This document shows, one piece after another, positions 19,801 through 31,818 of a stretch of DNA of 64,000 nt; within the stretch, counting starts at the first letter, position 1, and each line of letters starts with the position of its first letter. Under the pieces are notes generated by a model. That model was not told where the DNA came from. It searched no databases and was given only the letters and a program-made list of their open reading frames with translations. Source of the stretch: Diospyros lotus (Eukaryota; Streptophyta; Magnoliopsida; Ericales; Ebenaceae); NCBI RefSeq assembly GCF_014633365.1, contig NC_068352.1:868001-932000 (forward strand). Reading direction: 5' to 3'. The position numbers and the translations under genes were made by a program.

Positions 19801-22800
19801 GACTGACTCAATTGCTACTTTAACTTCTCGATCTTTGAGGCACTCTTGCCAACAATCAACATGTCATCAACATAGAGTAAGAGAATAACAAAGTCATCAT
19901 CGGAGAATTTTTGCACAAATACACAATGGTCTGAAGTAGATTTTTTGAAGCCTTGCGCCCCCTAACTGATTCAAACTTCTTGTACCACTGTCTTGGTGCT
20001 TGCTTAGGCCGTATAAACTTTTTCTCAATCTGCAAACATAATTCTCCTTTCTTTTTGCTTCAAAGCCCTTTGGCTACTCCATATATATTTCTTCTTCTAA
20101 GTCAGCGTGAAGGAAGGCTGTTTTCACATCCATCTGTTCAACTTCCAAGTCAAGACTGGTTGCTAAACCAAGAACCACACGAATAGAAGACATTTTCACA
20201 ACTGGAGAAAATATCTCATCAAAATCGATTCCCTTTTTCTGAGTGAATCCCTTTACAACCAATCTAGCTTTGTACCTTAAACGTGAACTGTGTTCATTTT
20301 CTTTCACTCTGTATACCCATCTATTCTTCAAAGCTTTCTTTTCTTTGGGTAACTTCACCAATTCAGAAGTATGATTCTTGTGCAATGACTCCATCTCTTC
20401 TTTCATTGCACTAAGCCACTCCTTCTTATGTTCATCTTCCATAGCTTCCTCAAAGCTCTGTGGTTCTCCCCCGTCAGTCAGCAATACATATTCATCAGGA
20501 GAATATTGAGTGGAAGGAGGTTGTCTGTCTCTAGTAAACCTTCTTGGAGGAACAACTGTTGGAATTTCTGGTATAGCTGAATATTTTTTCTTGAGAGAGT
20601 TGTGATTGGATTAATTGTTTTGTTGTTCTTGGGATTATTTTAGTGTGCCAAGAATCATTGAATTCTTGAGGAGTTTTTGTGTGCCTCTAGTGTTATCTAG
20701 AGAAGAAAGATTGTACCCATTATTTGTTGATAGTGGAAGTTTTTGGGTGGACTCTGGTCTCGTGGTTTTTACTCTTCACATTGAGGGGGGTTTTCACGTA
20801 AAAATTTTGGTGTTCTTGTTGCTGCACTTATTTTAGATTACTCCATATCTGCTTGATTTGACTCCTACTAGATTCACACAAGAAGGGAGAATTATTTTAT
20901 ATCCGCTGTGATTATCTGATTTGACGTGTTTTTCTCCCATCAAGGGAATGGTTTGCTGCACTGAAGAATAATTTCATTGCTTCATTCAATTTCCACTTTT
21001 CCTATAATGATTTCTTTTTATGTTTTTGCAAGTTTAGAAAAGTATAATTTGTGCTGCCTAAATGTGCCCCTAAGTTTAGAATTTACATAGCATAATCATG
21101 AACTTAAGCTCCTTTCTTCTCCATTTGTTTAATTTCTTGTCTGCCTACAGAGTTTCGTCGGTCATGGGGACTCAATAAATGAAATAAGGACTCAGGCGTT
21201 AAAACCATCACTTGTAGTGTCTGCAAGCAAAGTGAGTATTTTATCTAATTCAGAAGAAATATTTATTCAAATTAATGTGATATTATTTATTTTATGACGT
21301 ATAACTGATGATCAAGATTTGATTAGGATGAATCAGTTCGACTGTGGAATGTTCACACTGGTATTTGCATTTTGATTTTTGCTGGTGCTGGGGGTCATCG
21401 CAATGAAGTCTTGAGTGTGGTAAGTAAATACAAAGGACAGACTGAACAATAGCCAATTTATTATGAGGCCCTCAATTGTAATATTGGTAATTTTTTATCG
21501 TTGTTGTAGGACTTCCATCCTTCAGACATGTATCGCATTGCAAGTTGTGGAATGGATAATACCGTTAAGATCTGGTCAATGAAAGGTGAAGTTTATGTTT
21601 TATTGCTGTTGTCATTACTTTATGGAATGTAATTGGATTGGAGCTTTCATGTGGCCCAAAATGGACAACCGAATGGTTAGTGTGCTAAGGGTCCCTATAA
21701 AAAAATTGATAGCATGAAAATCGGCATAAAATGAAAGCAAAAATTTAAAAATTGATTCCATAGAATGGAAATCTAGAATTCATATAGCCAAACTCATATG
21801 GTAGGATAAAGGCTTGGTGTTTTGTTGTTGTTTGATCCTGCAGATTTTAAAGCTTATTTATTCTTTTATCAATTATATTTGAGGTATTGTTTTTCAAACA
21901 TATCTACCCAGTACCAAATAATATGTTTTCTTGTTACACATTATGATGGCATCTTTCGTGGGTTATGACTCATCTGAGAAACAGTGGCTGCTAGTTAACA
22001 TCAATTTGTACATTCTAGTCCTTCATGCACTGTAACTTGCTGCAGAATTCTGGACTTATGTTGAGAAATCATTCACATGGACAGACCTTCCTTCAAAATT
22101 CCCCACGAAATATGTCCAGTTCCCTGTGAGTATGAGTTTCTTTTTCTGTATGGATGCATGGGTTAGAAGTTTAATCTGAGTTTGTCTTCTACCATTTCAG
22201 ACATTTATAGCTTCTGTTCACTCGAACTATGTAGACTGTAATCGGTGGCTAGGGGATTTTTTACTGTCAAAGGTGAGTGGCTTTATTTACTCTGTTAGCA
22301 AGCTTATTGTATACTGTCTGATTCTTTGGATTGCTAAAGTGTAGGAAAATCGTGTTGAAATGCTTTGAACTCTCACTTGTTCGGGGTTCAAAAACTATGT
22401 TTTGCTTGTTGTGAACTTAATCTTTCACGGATTCAACAGTGGTTTTCTTTGGAAGGCCATATGGACAGTGAGGCCTTTATTTGTATGAACGGCATAACTT
22501 GAATCCGTTCTCACCATTAATGATTTCATCATTGATAATTGAAGGAAGAGAATATGCATTAGGACTGACTAGTGCTTTGTGTGTAAGGTGCAGGGAGTTG
22601 GTAGATCATATTTGTGACATTGTTTATTGGCTTCTAAGTTGTAAAATCCGGTATGGGTTTTCATGATTTTAGGCCTTTTTAGCTTGTGGGTAACGAGCTT
22701 CCCTGGGAGGAGCTCTAGATTGGTGTAGAACATCACTTGTTTGATGATGAGGTGAATATGGTAAAAGAGACAGAAGGGTTTGTGAATGTGTTAGAAGTCA

Positions 22801-25800
22801 TTTACATTTTTCAAAGGAAACACTCTTGGATCCCTTTTTTCATGGCTGAAAGAGGATTCCCCATTTTGCTTATCATTTCTGCTCTTTGTTGATGGCTTTT
22901 ACTGTAGACACATAATTTTGTAGGTTTTCTTTTCTTCCACCTTCTAGGTTCACCCTTTTCTGGCATTTTCAGATGAATTTGATTTACTTGTAGAAAAATA
23001 GAAGAAAAGAGAATTCTGGCTGAATACTACTGGGATAGTGGGCGTCATTAGATTTTCAATTTCCTGTGGAAGCTTCTTCCTTCGATCTTTATTGATCTTT
23101 CCCATAGTGTCAGTCCCTTTTCATTCAGAAGAACAGTATTTCTTGACTTTTATCTTTACTAGTTATTCTCAGCTAGCTTAAGCATTATACTTCTAAACAA
23201 AGATGCTTTGAATGGTCTGAAGCCAATTTATGAAATTTTTTCTAGATTATCAAGCTTGATATCATAATCTCCCTAGGGTTCATTGGTTTTTTTGGCCTTA
23301 GTGTTATGGGGAAGCCTCTTCTCTTGATGATTGATTACAACTGCCAGGGTTTCAACCTCCCTTTTAGTAAGATATTTCCTGTCTACATCATAAGCAAAGC
23401 ATCACATGCTAGAGGTACATTGCATTGTAAATGGTGTTGGAATTGTTACACACGACTCCTCAAATGATCCATCTCAATATATAGTAGGTCTCAATCACAA
23501 GCTGGTGGGTTCTTTAACTAGCCATCAAAAGCTAAAGCTGCAATACCACACCAAATTTGATGCACTGAGAAATGGGGATAAGATTGGGGAAGAAAAAAAT
23601 CAAGTGAACAACTTTGCTACCTTGGAAATCCACACCACTATTAAGGCAGAGGTTAACAATAACAATTCAAAGGCCTAAGGCTATTATTGTTCATTCAAAT
23701 ACTTAAGTTTGTAAGAACAAGAGTTCCCGGATATGCATTGAGAAGCTATTGTAGCTGTAGGTACGGACCATAATTTCCATAAAACTTACAAATTCCAAGC
23801 AATGAAAATGCAACTTAGTAGATGCACTGGTTTTCAGTAACTTAAAGAAGAAACCTAGACCAAATCTGGCAATATTTAGTGAGGAATAGTGGAAGCTTGA
23901 AAATGAAACTTCAAATGTCGGGAAATAAAGTAGGAAAAGTCCCCAAGTGATGTATAGGAGCACAAGCAAATGAAACCTTAAAATTGAATTCATGCTGATT
24001 AGGCTACACTGACTACCTTTTGTAACATGGTCATAACTTCCTTTAGTGAAAAAAGTATTTTCCATTTAATGCAATGCACTGGGAACCAGACTTAGTGCCT
24101 GTTTGGCCATGCTGTGATGAAGGAAAAAAGTGTTTTTTTTTATAGTAAAAGCACTTTGGTCTATTTTCTTACTATTTGGCCAAAATTTAACAGTGCTTTT
24201 AATGACAAACAAGGCAGTTTTTCTGCTATACAGCAGAAGCATAAATTTGGAGCTTCTACTGTATAGCAAAATCAGAAGCAAAAAATTAAATTATTAATGG
24301 ACAAAATTAACCTTAATAAACATTTAAATTTACAACTATTGTCCTTCCTATATAATATCTATGTGCAATATATATATATATATTTAAGATGAATCTAAAA
24401 AAAATATAGTGGTGGCAGAGGTTGCTGCCGCTGTGGAAACCCCCCAGAAATTGGGGGCTAGAATACCCCATCCCTGGGGCCTTCCCAGTGATGGAGGTTT
24501 CACAGCGATGGCAGCGCCTTGTTTGTCAGCCACCATTGCTCTTCTTTTAATTTTTAATTTTGAAATATATATGTATGTATATATACACGAAATATATATG
24601 TATATAACTTAAAAGTATTAACTATAAAAGTATTTGTGTCAATATCCATTTGGTTATTTCATTGTTAAAAGCACTTTTTTTTTTTTCATTCACTAGCCAA
24701 ACACAACAATATTAAATGCGTTTTCAAATGATTTGGCCAAATGCTAAACTACTTTTTATAGAGAGTGATTTTTGTGAAAGCACTTCTCACAAAAGTGATT
24801 TTCATGACACCAAAAATTTCACAGCAATACCAAGAGCCTTACAAATGTTTGCAACCATGTATGGGTTGCCAGAAATAATGCTATGAGGATTTCTAAATTT
24901 GATGAAGTTACCCCAAAATATGTACTGCAACTGTCTTTTGAGTACAATGATGGAGAATTCAACTGGGCACGGTCCTAACACAATGGTGAACCTCCGGGAT
25001 CACTGTAGTGCAAAACTTGGTTGAACTTGTGATGTTTTTTTGATAATGTTTGTGGTTGACAGACACCTTAGACATCTTAACACTGAGATTTTGGAAATTT
25101 TTATATGTAGTCTATAGCATACATATTTGAGACCTGTTGATTGTCTCATGCATTTACAGAGTGTTGACAACGAAATTGTATTGTGGGAACCAAAGATGAA
25201 GGAACAGTCTCCTGGAGAGGTTAGATAATTCTCATCTCCATTCTAGAAGTTTGTTTTCAACTGGCACTTTAAAATTCATCTCATTGTACCCTTTCATTTG
25301 CCTTCTGATTCTGTTTTAGGGTTCAGTTGACATTCTTCAAAAATACCCAGTTCCAGAGTGTGATATTTGGTTTATCAAGTTTTCATGTGATTTTCACTTC
25401 AATGCAGCAGCTATAGGTAATGTCGGACTAATATACTGCATATTTCCCAGTAATATATTGCTATTATACCTTTATTTTATCACTGTCCATGCGCTGCAAC
25501 CATATATAACCATTTGAGTGTTTAGAGTTTCTTGAAAATTTGCCCTTTACCAGGGAATAGGGAAGGGAAGATTTATGTATGGGAACTGCAATCAAGCCCT
25601 CCAGTTCTAATTGCAAGGTTTGGTTTTCATTTTCTTCTCCCCACTTTCCTCTGCTCCCTACACTTGGTGCATGAATGAGTTTTTCCTTTCCCTCCGTTTA
25701 TTTCAGGCTGTCTCATATTCAATCGAAATCACCAATTAGACAGACTGCCATGTCCTTCGATGGAAGGTAACTACCAATCCCCTATAGATTTACTAGCTAG

Positions 25801-25933
25801 TCTTGAGGGTATGGATGTTTTTTTGCGTCATTTTCTCATGACTGGTATACGCTGCTGCTGCTGCTGCAGCACCATCCTCAGTTGCTGCGAGGACGGAACA
25901 ATCTGGCGATGGGACACTGTAGCAACTTCCTGA
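16814..25933 (+). CDS. FIE: FIE: Polycomb group WD40 protein (ESC/EED subunit of PRC2)
   Basis: Thirteen exons join in phase to 371 codons plus TGA: 16814-16993, 17247-17312, 17436-17558, 21151-21231, 21327-21419, 21510-21585, 22046-22125, 22201-22272, 25160-25219, 25320-25416, 25554-25617, 25707-25766 and 25870-25933. The product follows Arabidopsis FIE (369 residues) closely from end to end, for example SFYTVSWAC, LFAGAGGHRNEVLSVDFHPSD-type text, KIWSMKEFWTYVEKSFTW, NYVDCNRW, CDIWFIKFSCD and CCEDGTIWRWD. FIE is the WD40 propeller of nuclear PRC2, which trimethylates histone H3 lysine 27 and represses seed and flowering genes; EED-type propellers bind H3K27me3. The ATG choice follows from homology and sits right after the GA repeat. 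Introns 3 (3.6 kb) and 8 (2.9 kb) are enlarged by transposons. No coding defect is seen. Confidence 0.95.
17748..18193 (+). repeat. Copia LTR, 5' part, plus orientation (FIE intron 3)
   Basis: Begins TGTTAGGTATCCGCC and continues to 'ggtgaga'. It matches, in inverted orientation, the complete LTR at 18196-18966. Its missing 3' part appears at 20588-20868 in the same plus orientation, so an LTR seems to have been split by the sequence in between. Confidence 0.75.
18196..18966 (-). repeat. Copia 3' LTR, minus orientation (FIE intron 3)
   Basis: Read on the minus strand it starts TGTTAGGTATCC at 18966, directly after a polypurine tract (GAGGCGGAGGGGGAGATT), and ends near GACTCCTA at about 18196. 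It lies head-to-head with the plus-oriented LTR part at 17748-18193, giving an inverted repeat with arms of about 440 bp. Confidence 0.8.
18967..20587 (-). pseudogene. Copia pol remnant: reverse transcriptase and RNase H (FIE intron 3)
   Basis: Minus-strand pieces at 20484-20074, 19811-19572, 19553-19266 and 19365-18982 read in order as Copia RT and RNase H. Recognisable text includes WLSAMKEEMESLHKNHT, RYKARLVVKGFTQKKGIDF, EQMDVKTAFLHADLEEEIYME, a YVDDMLIVG catalytic motif just upstream of 19860 in another frame, MYAMVYKRPNIAYAVG, and FIATTKASKELLWMK with an RNase H DSQS motif. Frameshifts and stops separate them. The gag, protease and integrase parts and the 5' half of RT's upstream region are absent. 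The style resembles Tnt1/Tork-type Copia elements, but the lineage is not certain. It lies antisense to FIE. Confidence 0.8.
20588..20868 (+). repeat. Copia LTR, 3' part, plus orientation (FIE intron 3)
   Basis: From 'ttcttgagagagttgtgattgg' to 'gactcctact', this is an inverted near-copy of 18196-18475 (the short ORFs at 20615-20836 and 18203-18448 are the same sequence). With 17748-18193 it makes an almost complete plus-oriented LTR, lacking about 43 bp at the break. Confidence 0.75.
22273..25159. other. FIE intron 8
   Basis: 2,887-bp intron (AAAG|GTGAGTG ... TTTACAG|AGTG). Apart from the Harbinger-like element at 24095-24838 I see only non-coding sequence; the ORF at 23406-23678 has no recognisable content. 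Confidence 0.65.
24095..24838. mobile_element. PIF/Harbinger-like non-autonomous element, TSD TTA
   Basis: Left end GTGCCTGTTTGGCC...GCTGTGA and right end TCACAGC...CCAAGAGCC are imperfect inverted repeats. A TTA occurs on both sides (24092-24094 and 24839-24841). Subterminal 'AAAGCACTTTT'-like motifs occur in both orientations near the ends. A (TA)n run and a GC-richer block (24412-24535) lie inside. A TTA target and a GCCTGTTTGG end are typical of Tourist/Harbinger elements, but a 3-bp TSD is weak evidence by itself. Confidence 0.5.
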
Positions 25934-26224
25934 AGTCCTCTGTTTTGAGGCTCCTTTAAAAAGGCACATAGTTCTTGAAGGAGCACTGTTTATTTGCTGG
26001 CTTAAAGAACAAAGGAAGACAGAGAATTGCTGAAGCTGGCTGAAAGCCTAAATGTTGTTTCATCTGAAGGGCCAAATGTAGTTGAAATTGTTGTATTTGA
26101 AGTGGAGAGGCTTTGACTTGCCTAAGACATTTAAACAATCATCCATTCATGGATGCTATCTAGATGCCCTCTTTCTTGTCCTTTTCTTCTATATAAAGTT
26201 TTTACTTTTAGATGTTTGAAAGTT

Positions 26225-27872
26225 GGGAAATTCTATCTTATTACTATTCACAGCCCAGAGTTTATATTCCTAAACTATCCTATATTAAAAACCCTTTAGC
26301 AAGCAGCCACTTTTCCTATCACAGCCCACTTCCTTGCTCTTCAGAACCCACTTCTTTCCTTATGCAGCCATTTCTTCGATCACCTGTAGCGACTTTCTCC
26401 CATCATTTGCAGGCATTTTTGAGATGGAAAGAGTTTTATGAAGAAGATACAATAAAAAGTAGTAGCTCGTAGACAATGAATAACAATAATAGCTTGTATA
26501 CTTGTAATTTTGGGTTAAATGGACTGTGCGAGAAAAAGCTCGATGACGGATTTCTGACCATGGGGTTGGGGTAGGGAACCAAGGTTCCTCAACCTGTGGG
26601 CGGTCGGGGAAGCTTGAGTTCCCTAACAGTCTATAGTTGTCTTGACTTTCCTAACCATGGGCAATTGGAGAACTCAAGGGTTCCCCTCAGCGGGCGTTCC
26701 CTTCCCCGACTGCAGGAGGTTGGGAAACCTTGGGTTCCTCGATCTCTCGTAGTCGAATATCGATTTATGTATTTATGTTTTATTTTTTTTCACAAAATTT
26801 TATATTAAATTCTTAAGTAATGTTATACACTTTGAAGTAATGTTATGTATTCATATTTTGTCCAAAAGTTAAATGAAGTTGTGCTTCAATTTTTGTTGCA
26901 TCCCTATATGTATAAGTTTTATATTATGACCCACATATGTATGTATATACATAAATAGAAATAATATTGCAATAAAAAATACATAAAAAAAATTTTGATA
27001 AGTAAAATTTAATGTGTAAGTACTCTAAATATTTACAAGTCAGTTATAGTACAACATAAATTAATTACCTGATTGCTTCTTGGTTTTTTGTTGGGTATCT
27101 ACTGGTGCGGTGGGTGGTCGAAATTGACTCAGTAGTACTCCTGATGATGTTGTTTCAAAAACTTGGTAGATGAATAAAGGACGGGCCTAAAATGTATTGG
27201 CGAAGATGTCGATGCCACTGATACCGAATATGATACCATGTACCTCATACTATGTCTGTCAACATATATCCACTACCACTAAGGGTCCACCTAATATTAT
27301 GCGGTCGAGTGTAGACAATCCTGTCATGTTACGCTACATAACAAAATTAGATCAATTTTTTTTTTAAATATTAGACATTTTTGAAATTTTATTGAAAAAT
27401 TATTTCTAAATATCATATAATTAAAAAATAAAAACTTCATGTATTTTAAATAAAATTCAAATATTTTTTTTATTAAAAATATAAATTAAAAAAAATATTT
27501 TTACACGGCCGCCGTGGAGGCGACTGCTGGTGGTGCCCTTGACTGTCGCTTGTCAGGGGTGACAGCAAGCGGTTGGGGGTTCCTCGAACCCCCATCGTCA
27601 TCGAGCGATGGGTTGGCCTCCACCCACGGCCGACCTATCACCAGGAACTTCCAGCCCAGCCAGAAAACCAGAATAACATGCACACATACCTTGCAGTCTT
27701 CTACCTCCAACCCAGCCGGATGAGTGTAAGGGGAACATGTAGAAGAAATAGGACAAATTTGGAATATATGAGCTACAATGAGTAATTAATGGTGGCTGCA
27801 AAGAGTAAAAATGTAAATTAGGTTGGTGTGGGCTGTGAAGAGTAATAATGTAGGCTGGAGATAGAATTTTCC
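26225..27872. mobile_element. Mutator-like non-autonomous element, 9-bp TSD TTGAAAGTT
   Basis: Left end GGGAAATTCTATCTT and right end AGATAGAATTTTCC are inverted repeats that continue inward (both with 'TATTCACAGCCCA'- and 'CTCTTCACAGCCCA'-type text). Exact 9-bp TSDs lie at 26216-26224 and 27873-27881. A 9-bp TSD with long inverted ends indicates the Mutator superfamily. The 1,648-bp element encodes no transposase. Its interior has two GC-rich blocks (26560-26760 and 27510-27720); whether they are captured host sequence, as in Pack-MULEs, cannot be told. It lies 283 bp after the FIE stop codon (TSD start), so it may affect the 3' end of that transcript. Confidence 0.8.
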
Positions 27873-28083
27873 TTGAAAGTTTTATTTTGTTCAGTTGAAC
27901 ATAGGGAAGGCGATTCATTATATTATCTTTGGGGTAACTCTTATTTTGACTATGAGGTTGTGGGTTTGGATATGTCTTCGTGTGAGTGTCTATCCAATAA
28001 GTCAGGTCCTCGGGCTTTGGCTCTCGACGAATCTGTCTGTTCACTTAAGGCTATGGAGCAAGTAGATCATGGGTTTTAGAGAT

Positions 28084-28267
28084 GGAAAATGCTATTGGTA
28101 CACCCATTTTGTACACCTTGGGCTACAAAATGGGGTATTATGACAAAAAACCCCTCATGAGGCGCATAGAGGCGCGTGAGGCTCATGGAAAGGCGCAGGG
28201 TATTTTAGTCATAATACCCCTTGTGTAGCCCAATATGTACAAAAATGGTGTACATGTAGCATGATCC
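28084..28267. mobile_element. Mutator-type MITE, 184 bp, 9-bp TSD TTTAGAGAT
   Basis: Arms of about 60 bp are inverted copies: GGAAAATGCTA..GGTACACCCATT..GGGGTATTATGAC at the left and the complement of this at the right. Exact TSDs TTTAGAGAT lie at 28075-28083 and 28268-28276. The middle (28150-28200) carries 'GGCGCATAGAGGCGCGTGAGGC'-like GC-rich sequence. A transcript would fold into a hairpin. Confidence 0.85.
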
Positions 28268-28411
28268 TTTAGAGATAGTAAGATAGGTTCGAGCTGAAAG
28301 CTATTTGTGATAGAGGGATCTCTCAAGTTTGTCATATTATAAAAAAAAAAATTATTATTTTATACAATTAAGTAATAATAAATGAAGGAATAGTAAACTA
28401 TTATTTTCATT

Positions 28412-28463
28412 TAGGGAATTGAAGATGAAGGAATAGTATCTTGGAGAGATTTAATAATTCTCA
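28412..28463 (+). pseudogene. FIE-derived fragment (exon 9 end and start of intron 9)
   Basis: 'gaagatgaaggaatagtatc' then 'ttggagag' and 'taataattctcat' matches FIE 25187-25236 ('aagatgaaggaacagtctcctggagag' across the splice donor into 'ataattctcat') with about seven differences. The match crosses the exon-intron boundary, so it came from genomic DNA, not mRNA. It is far too short to function. Confidence 0.6.
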
Positions 28464-30013
28464 TGAAGCTGCAAGTTTACAACTTTTGGACCATAGTTGT
28501 CAAAGGCACACCTAGTCTCAAGGCTTAGTTGAGAGTGCCTCACACTATGAGGCGTGTGTCACACTTCACGTTGAGGTTCTAGGTTCATGTCTTTTTGTTA
28601 ACCCTAAACCTTAAAGTAAGAAAGGAGAATCAATACTACACCTAAAGGCTTTAGCTAGATTGTCATTGGAGAATTTGTTTTTTTCATTTTAACAAGGATT
28701 GAGAAATGAATGTAATTTTAACTTTTAGTATGACCCTAGAATTGTTTATCTTAGGATCTCCATGTATCATCCTAGAAAGTATGGCTTTTGTTGCTTAGGA
28801 GAGCTAAAGCCTAACCGTGCAAAGGTGTTGATTGATTGTAGCTATAGATCTTGACAAATTGTGATGATGTGCAAGAAAATAGGAAAATCCATGAAGGATA
28901 AGTGTCCACATCATTAGAGCTATGTTGGAAGTCAAAGGACCAAGCAACGCACGAGCTTAATCCTGATTGGCTCAGTAAATCAAGAAATCCATATTTCGGT
29001 TAGATTATGCTCCCAAAGAGCTTGGAGATAAATAAGCCAAATGAACTTAGTCTGAATCCCAGTAGAACAACACTTCTTGAGATATTTAAAGATAACAACC
29101 CGAAGAAAACCTAATCTGGTTAAGAGATGGCTATCGAAGTAATCTCCAAGTAGAGATGGAGATAATCTTCACAAAACATAGTTCAAATAAAAGGTATTGG
29201 AGTACCTATTTGATAAGTCTTCTTTTAGAGGCAATTATTACCATAGGATACACTTTTTTTCAATGCCATGTCTCTTAACGTTCATGAACTTGGGATAGGA
29301 TATTCCACACTTATTCGATAATCCTTATCGACATCATTCCTAGACTCGCAAAAATAAGAGAAATCAACTAATTCTGTATGATATGGGTGGATTCAGGTAA
29401 TTTTTATTGTGATCCTTATCATGAAACTCAACCTAAAAGGTGTATAAAGATCTCAAAGGGTGAGCTAAAGGTATAACTTCAAATACTATTCTCAATATTC
29501 TAGAAGCCATCTCCAATAACCTTTGCTAACTTAAGTATCGAAGTGACATCATCTAAGTCGAGCCTTAGGGTAGTTATTCTTGTTTTTGTGCGAAAGCACA
29601 AGCCTAGATCAATTCAAGACAAGGTCCGAAAATAAATAAAAATAGAAAAAAAATATAACAAAACAAAATGAAGCCATTTTTTTCTACATAAAGCTAACAA
29701 TTTCTTAAAAAATATTGAAATTACATTAGCAGGTTACGCTTTGTTGACAAAAAAAAAAATAAAAATAGATAAAGGTAATCTCCATAAGATTTTGATGTGT
29801 TGAACTAGACAATGGGTTTGATGTAACAAATAGATTGCATTAGTTTGCATTTTACTTTATTTTCCTTTTACAAAAATGGAATAATGGTGTGGTATAATAA
29901 CATACCAATCAAGTTTTTTGAAGAAAAATGTATACAAAAAATATAGATAATTAGGCAGTTAAGAAAAATATAGAATCAGTTTTTTATTTATTATATAATT
30001 ATTTATTTTCTAA
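28464..30013. other. Intergenic, nothing recognised
   Basis: About 1.5 kb of AT-rich sequence without a long ORF. Sentence-like low-complexity stretches near 29200-29600 do not match any element ends that I can find. Confidence 0.5.
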
Positions 30014-30385
30014 AATAATATTTATTAACTAAGATATAGATCGAAAAAAGTGAGATATGAAAAATATTACAGACAAAATTAATTTTCATTATATTTGTTA
30101 AATTCATCTGACAAACATTGAAAAAGAAGTCACATGACTTTTTATTTGACATTTTTCAGATATGCTTATCTTGATGCCCCTCTAGATAAGTATATTTTGG
30201 ACTTTATAGATAAAAAAAAATGACACATATGTCCTTCAGTGCATTCTAAAAAAATTAACAAATAATTTTATAAAAATCTTAAAATATTTTTTAGTCTTGT
30301 TTTGATCATTCCATATCTTAATTCAGAAAGTATCTTAACCTTATTTTGATTCAATATTATTTTACTCATTTTAACAAACGCTGCC
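30014..30385. mobile_element. Tourist-like MITE, copy 1 (degenerate)
   Basis: It shares 'ttaactaagatata', 'agaagtcacatgactttt', 'tttttcagat' and 'ttttaacaaacgctgcc' with the better-defined copy at 36351-36587. The ends AATAATATTTATTAAC and TTAACAAACGCTGCC are inverted and are flanked by TAA. Compared with the other copy it is longer and more diverged. Confidence 0.55.
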
Positions 30386-30973
30386 TAAGTGTAATTTTTT
30401 TCTATATATAACTAATTCCATATGAACAATTACTATTTGTATGTAAATGTATTCGATCTAAATAATAAAGTAATAAATTTAAAAGTTCAAACTTTTTCAC
30501 TTTTCATTGTGTAAGGCCTAAGGCTGGCTATTCTTGTTTCTGATTCATTTCTATCTATGACATTTATCTTTCGTAAACTCACATAATTAATTTCCAACTT
30601 AAGTGTCTTTCACTTGCTAATTACTTGGTTGAATTCCATCACTTTGCATTTGGCACGAGATAAGTTTTTAGATTTTTAAGATTCATGATTTTTGATAATG
30701 TTTTTGAAATTTTTTGATTATCCGGGTTTATGCAATTTTATATTTGGTTAGAGTTAAACATTCTTAGAAATGTTAGATATTCTTTTTTCTAGAAATCTTA
30801 CATTCTTATATTTGGTTTAAATTCAACTTTCTTGGGAATCTATGTTTTTTTTTCCAAAATTACTCTTATTTGATTTTTTGTTTAAAAATGATAAATTCTT
30901 TTCAATATATAAAATATTAGGACCTACAACCTTTTAGAAAGTTAAAATACGTTATTTTTTTACACATTATGTA

Positions 30974-31041
30974 TATATATGTGTGTATATATATATATAT
31001 AATATATATGTTTGTATGAATATATATATATATATATATAT
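30974..31041. repeat. (TA)n microsatellite
   Basis: Two TA/TG runs separated by a short spacer. They are probably length-variable. The surroundings (30386-31426) are AT-rich and otherwise empty. Confidence 0.8.
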
Positions 31042-31426
31042 TCCTAAGAAACGGATTATGGCAAAGATAATTTTAAAAAGGGTATGAGATTATAAGAGGG
31101 TAAGAGGTGTTTTAAACTTTTTATTTGTTAAAAATTTTCGAAGTTCATGGGAATCTAAGATTCTTAACCTTTATGAAATTTTTTTTTTAGGAAAGTTGAT
31201 TAAAAATAAATTCTGAGAATGTTATCTTTTTAAAATTATTTTTTTAAAAAATTATATCAAATATGAGAATATAGATTTTTAACCTAATATTTTTAAAAAT
31301 TTAAATTTTTTTTCTATACCAATTGCCGTGATAAATTGGGAACATTCCTAAGGCCTAATTATTGGGCCCGTTTATAAGGCCTGATTATTGGGCCGGAGCA
31401 AAAGGGCTGTCCTGCTAAACAAATTA

Positions 31427-31818
31427 AAGCCTTATAGGCACTATGAAAAAGTCTAGAGAGCCCAACGGGCTCACCAACTGTCCTATCGAAAGGGGATAAA
31501 ATGATGATTTTGCCCCTGCCCGCTCACTTTGCAAAGTGAGCCGCTGCTGCTCTCTCCTTGTCCGCTCGTCTCCCTTCCATGGTTGTCGCCCTCGCCTCGC
31601 CGTCACGCCTCGCCCTCGTCACCTCGCCTCCACCATAGGCGACGAGGCTACGGAGGCGATGCGAGGGTAGCGAGGCGATGGGCGCTAGACGATGGCCATG
31701 GAAGGGAGACGAGCGAACAACAATGGGCAGGGGTAAAATTATATTTTTGCCCATTTTCTGTAAGCGGCTTGGTAAGCCTGTTGGGCTCTGTAGAACGACC
31801 TAGGGGCCATTAGGGCTC
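31427..31818. mobile_element. Fold-back MITE-like element with GC-rich core
   Basis: The two ends are inverted copies: AGCCTTATAGGC...GAGCCCAACGGGCT...TTTTGCCCCTGCCC at the left against its complement at the right. The interior continues the stem: TCGTCTCCCTTCCATGG (near 31566) and CCATGGAAGGGAGACGAG (near 31697). The core codes for nothing recognisable. No clear TSD was found, so the exact ends and the superfamily are open. Confidence 0.55.

Noticed and set aside
27501..27785. Overlapping ORFs in the Mutator-like element as a gene
   Set aside because: Both strands are open over a GC-rich block, no domain is visible, and the block lies inside a mapped transposon. Captured host DNA remains possible.
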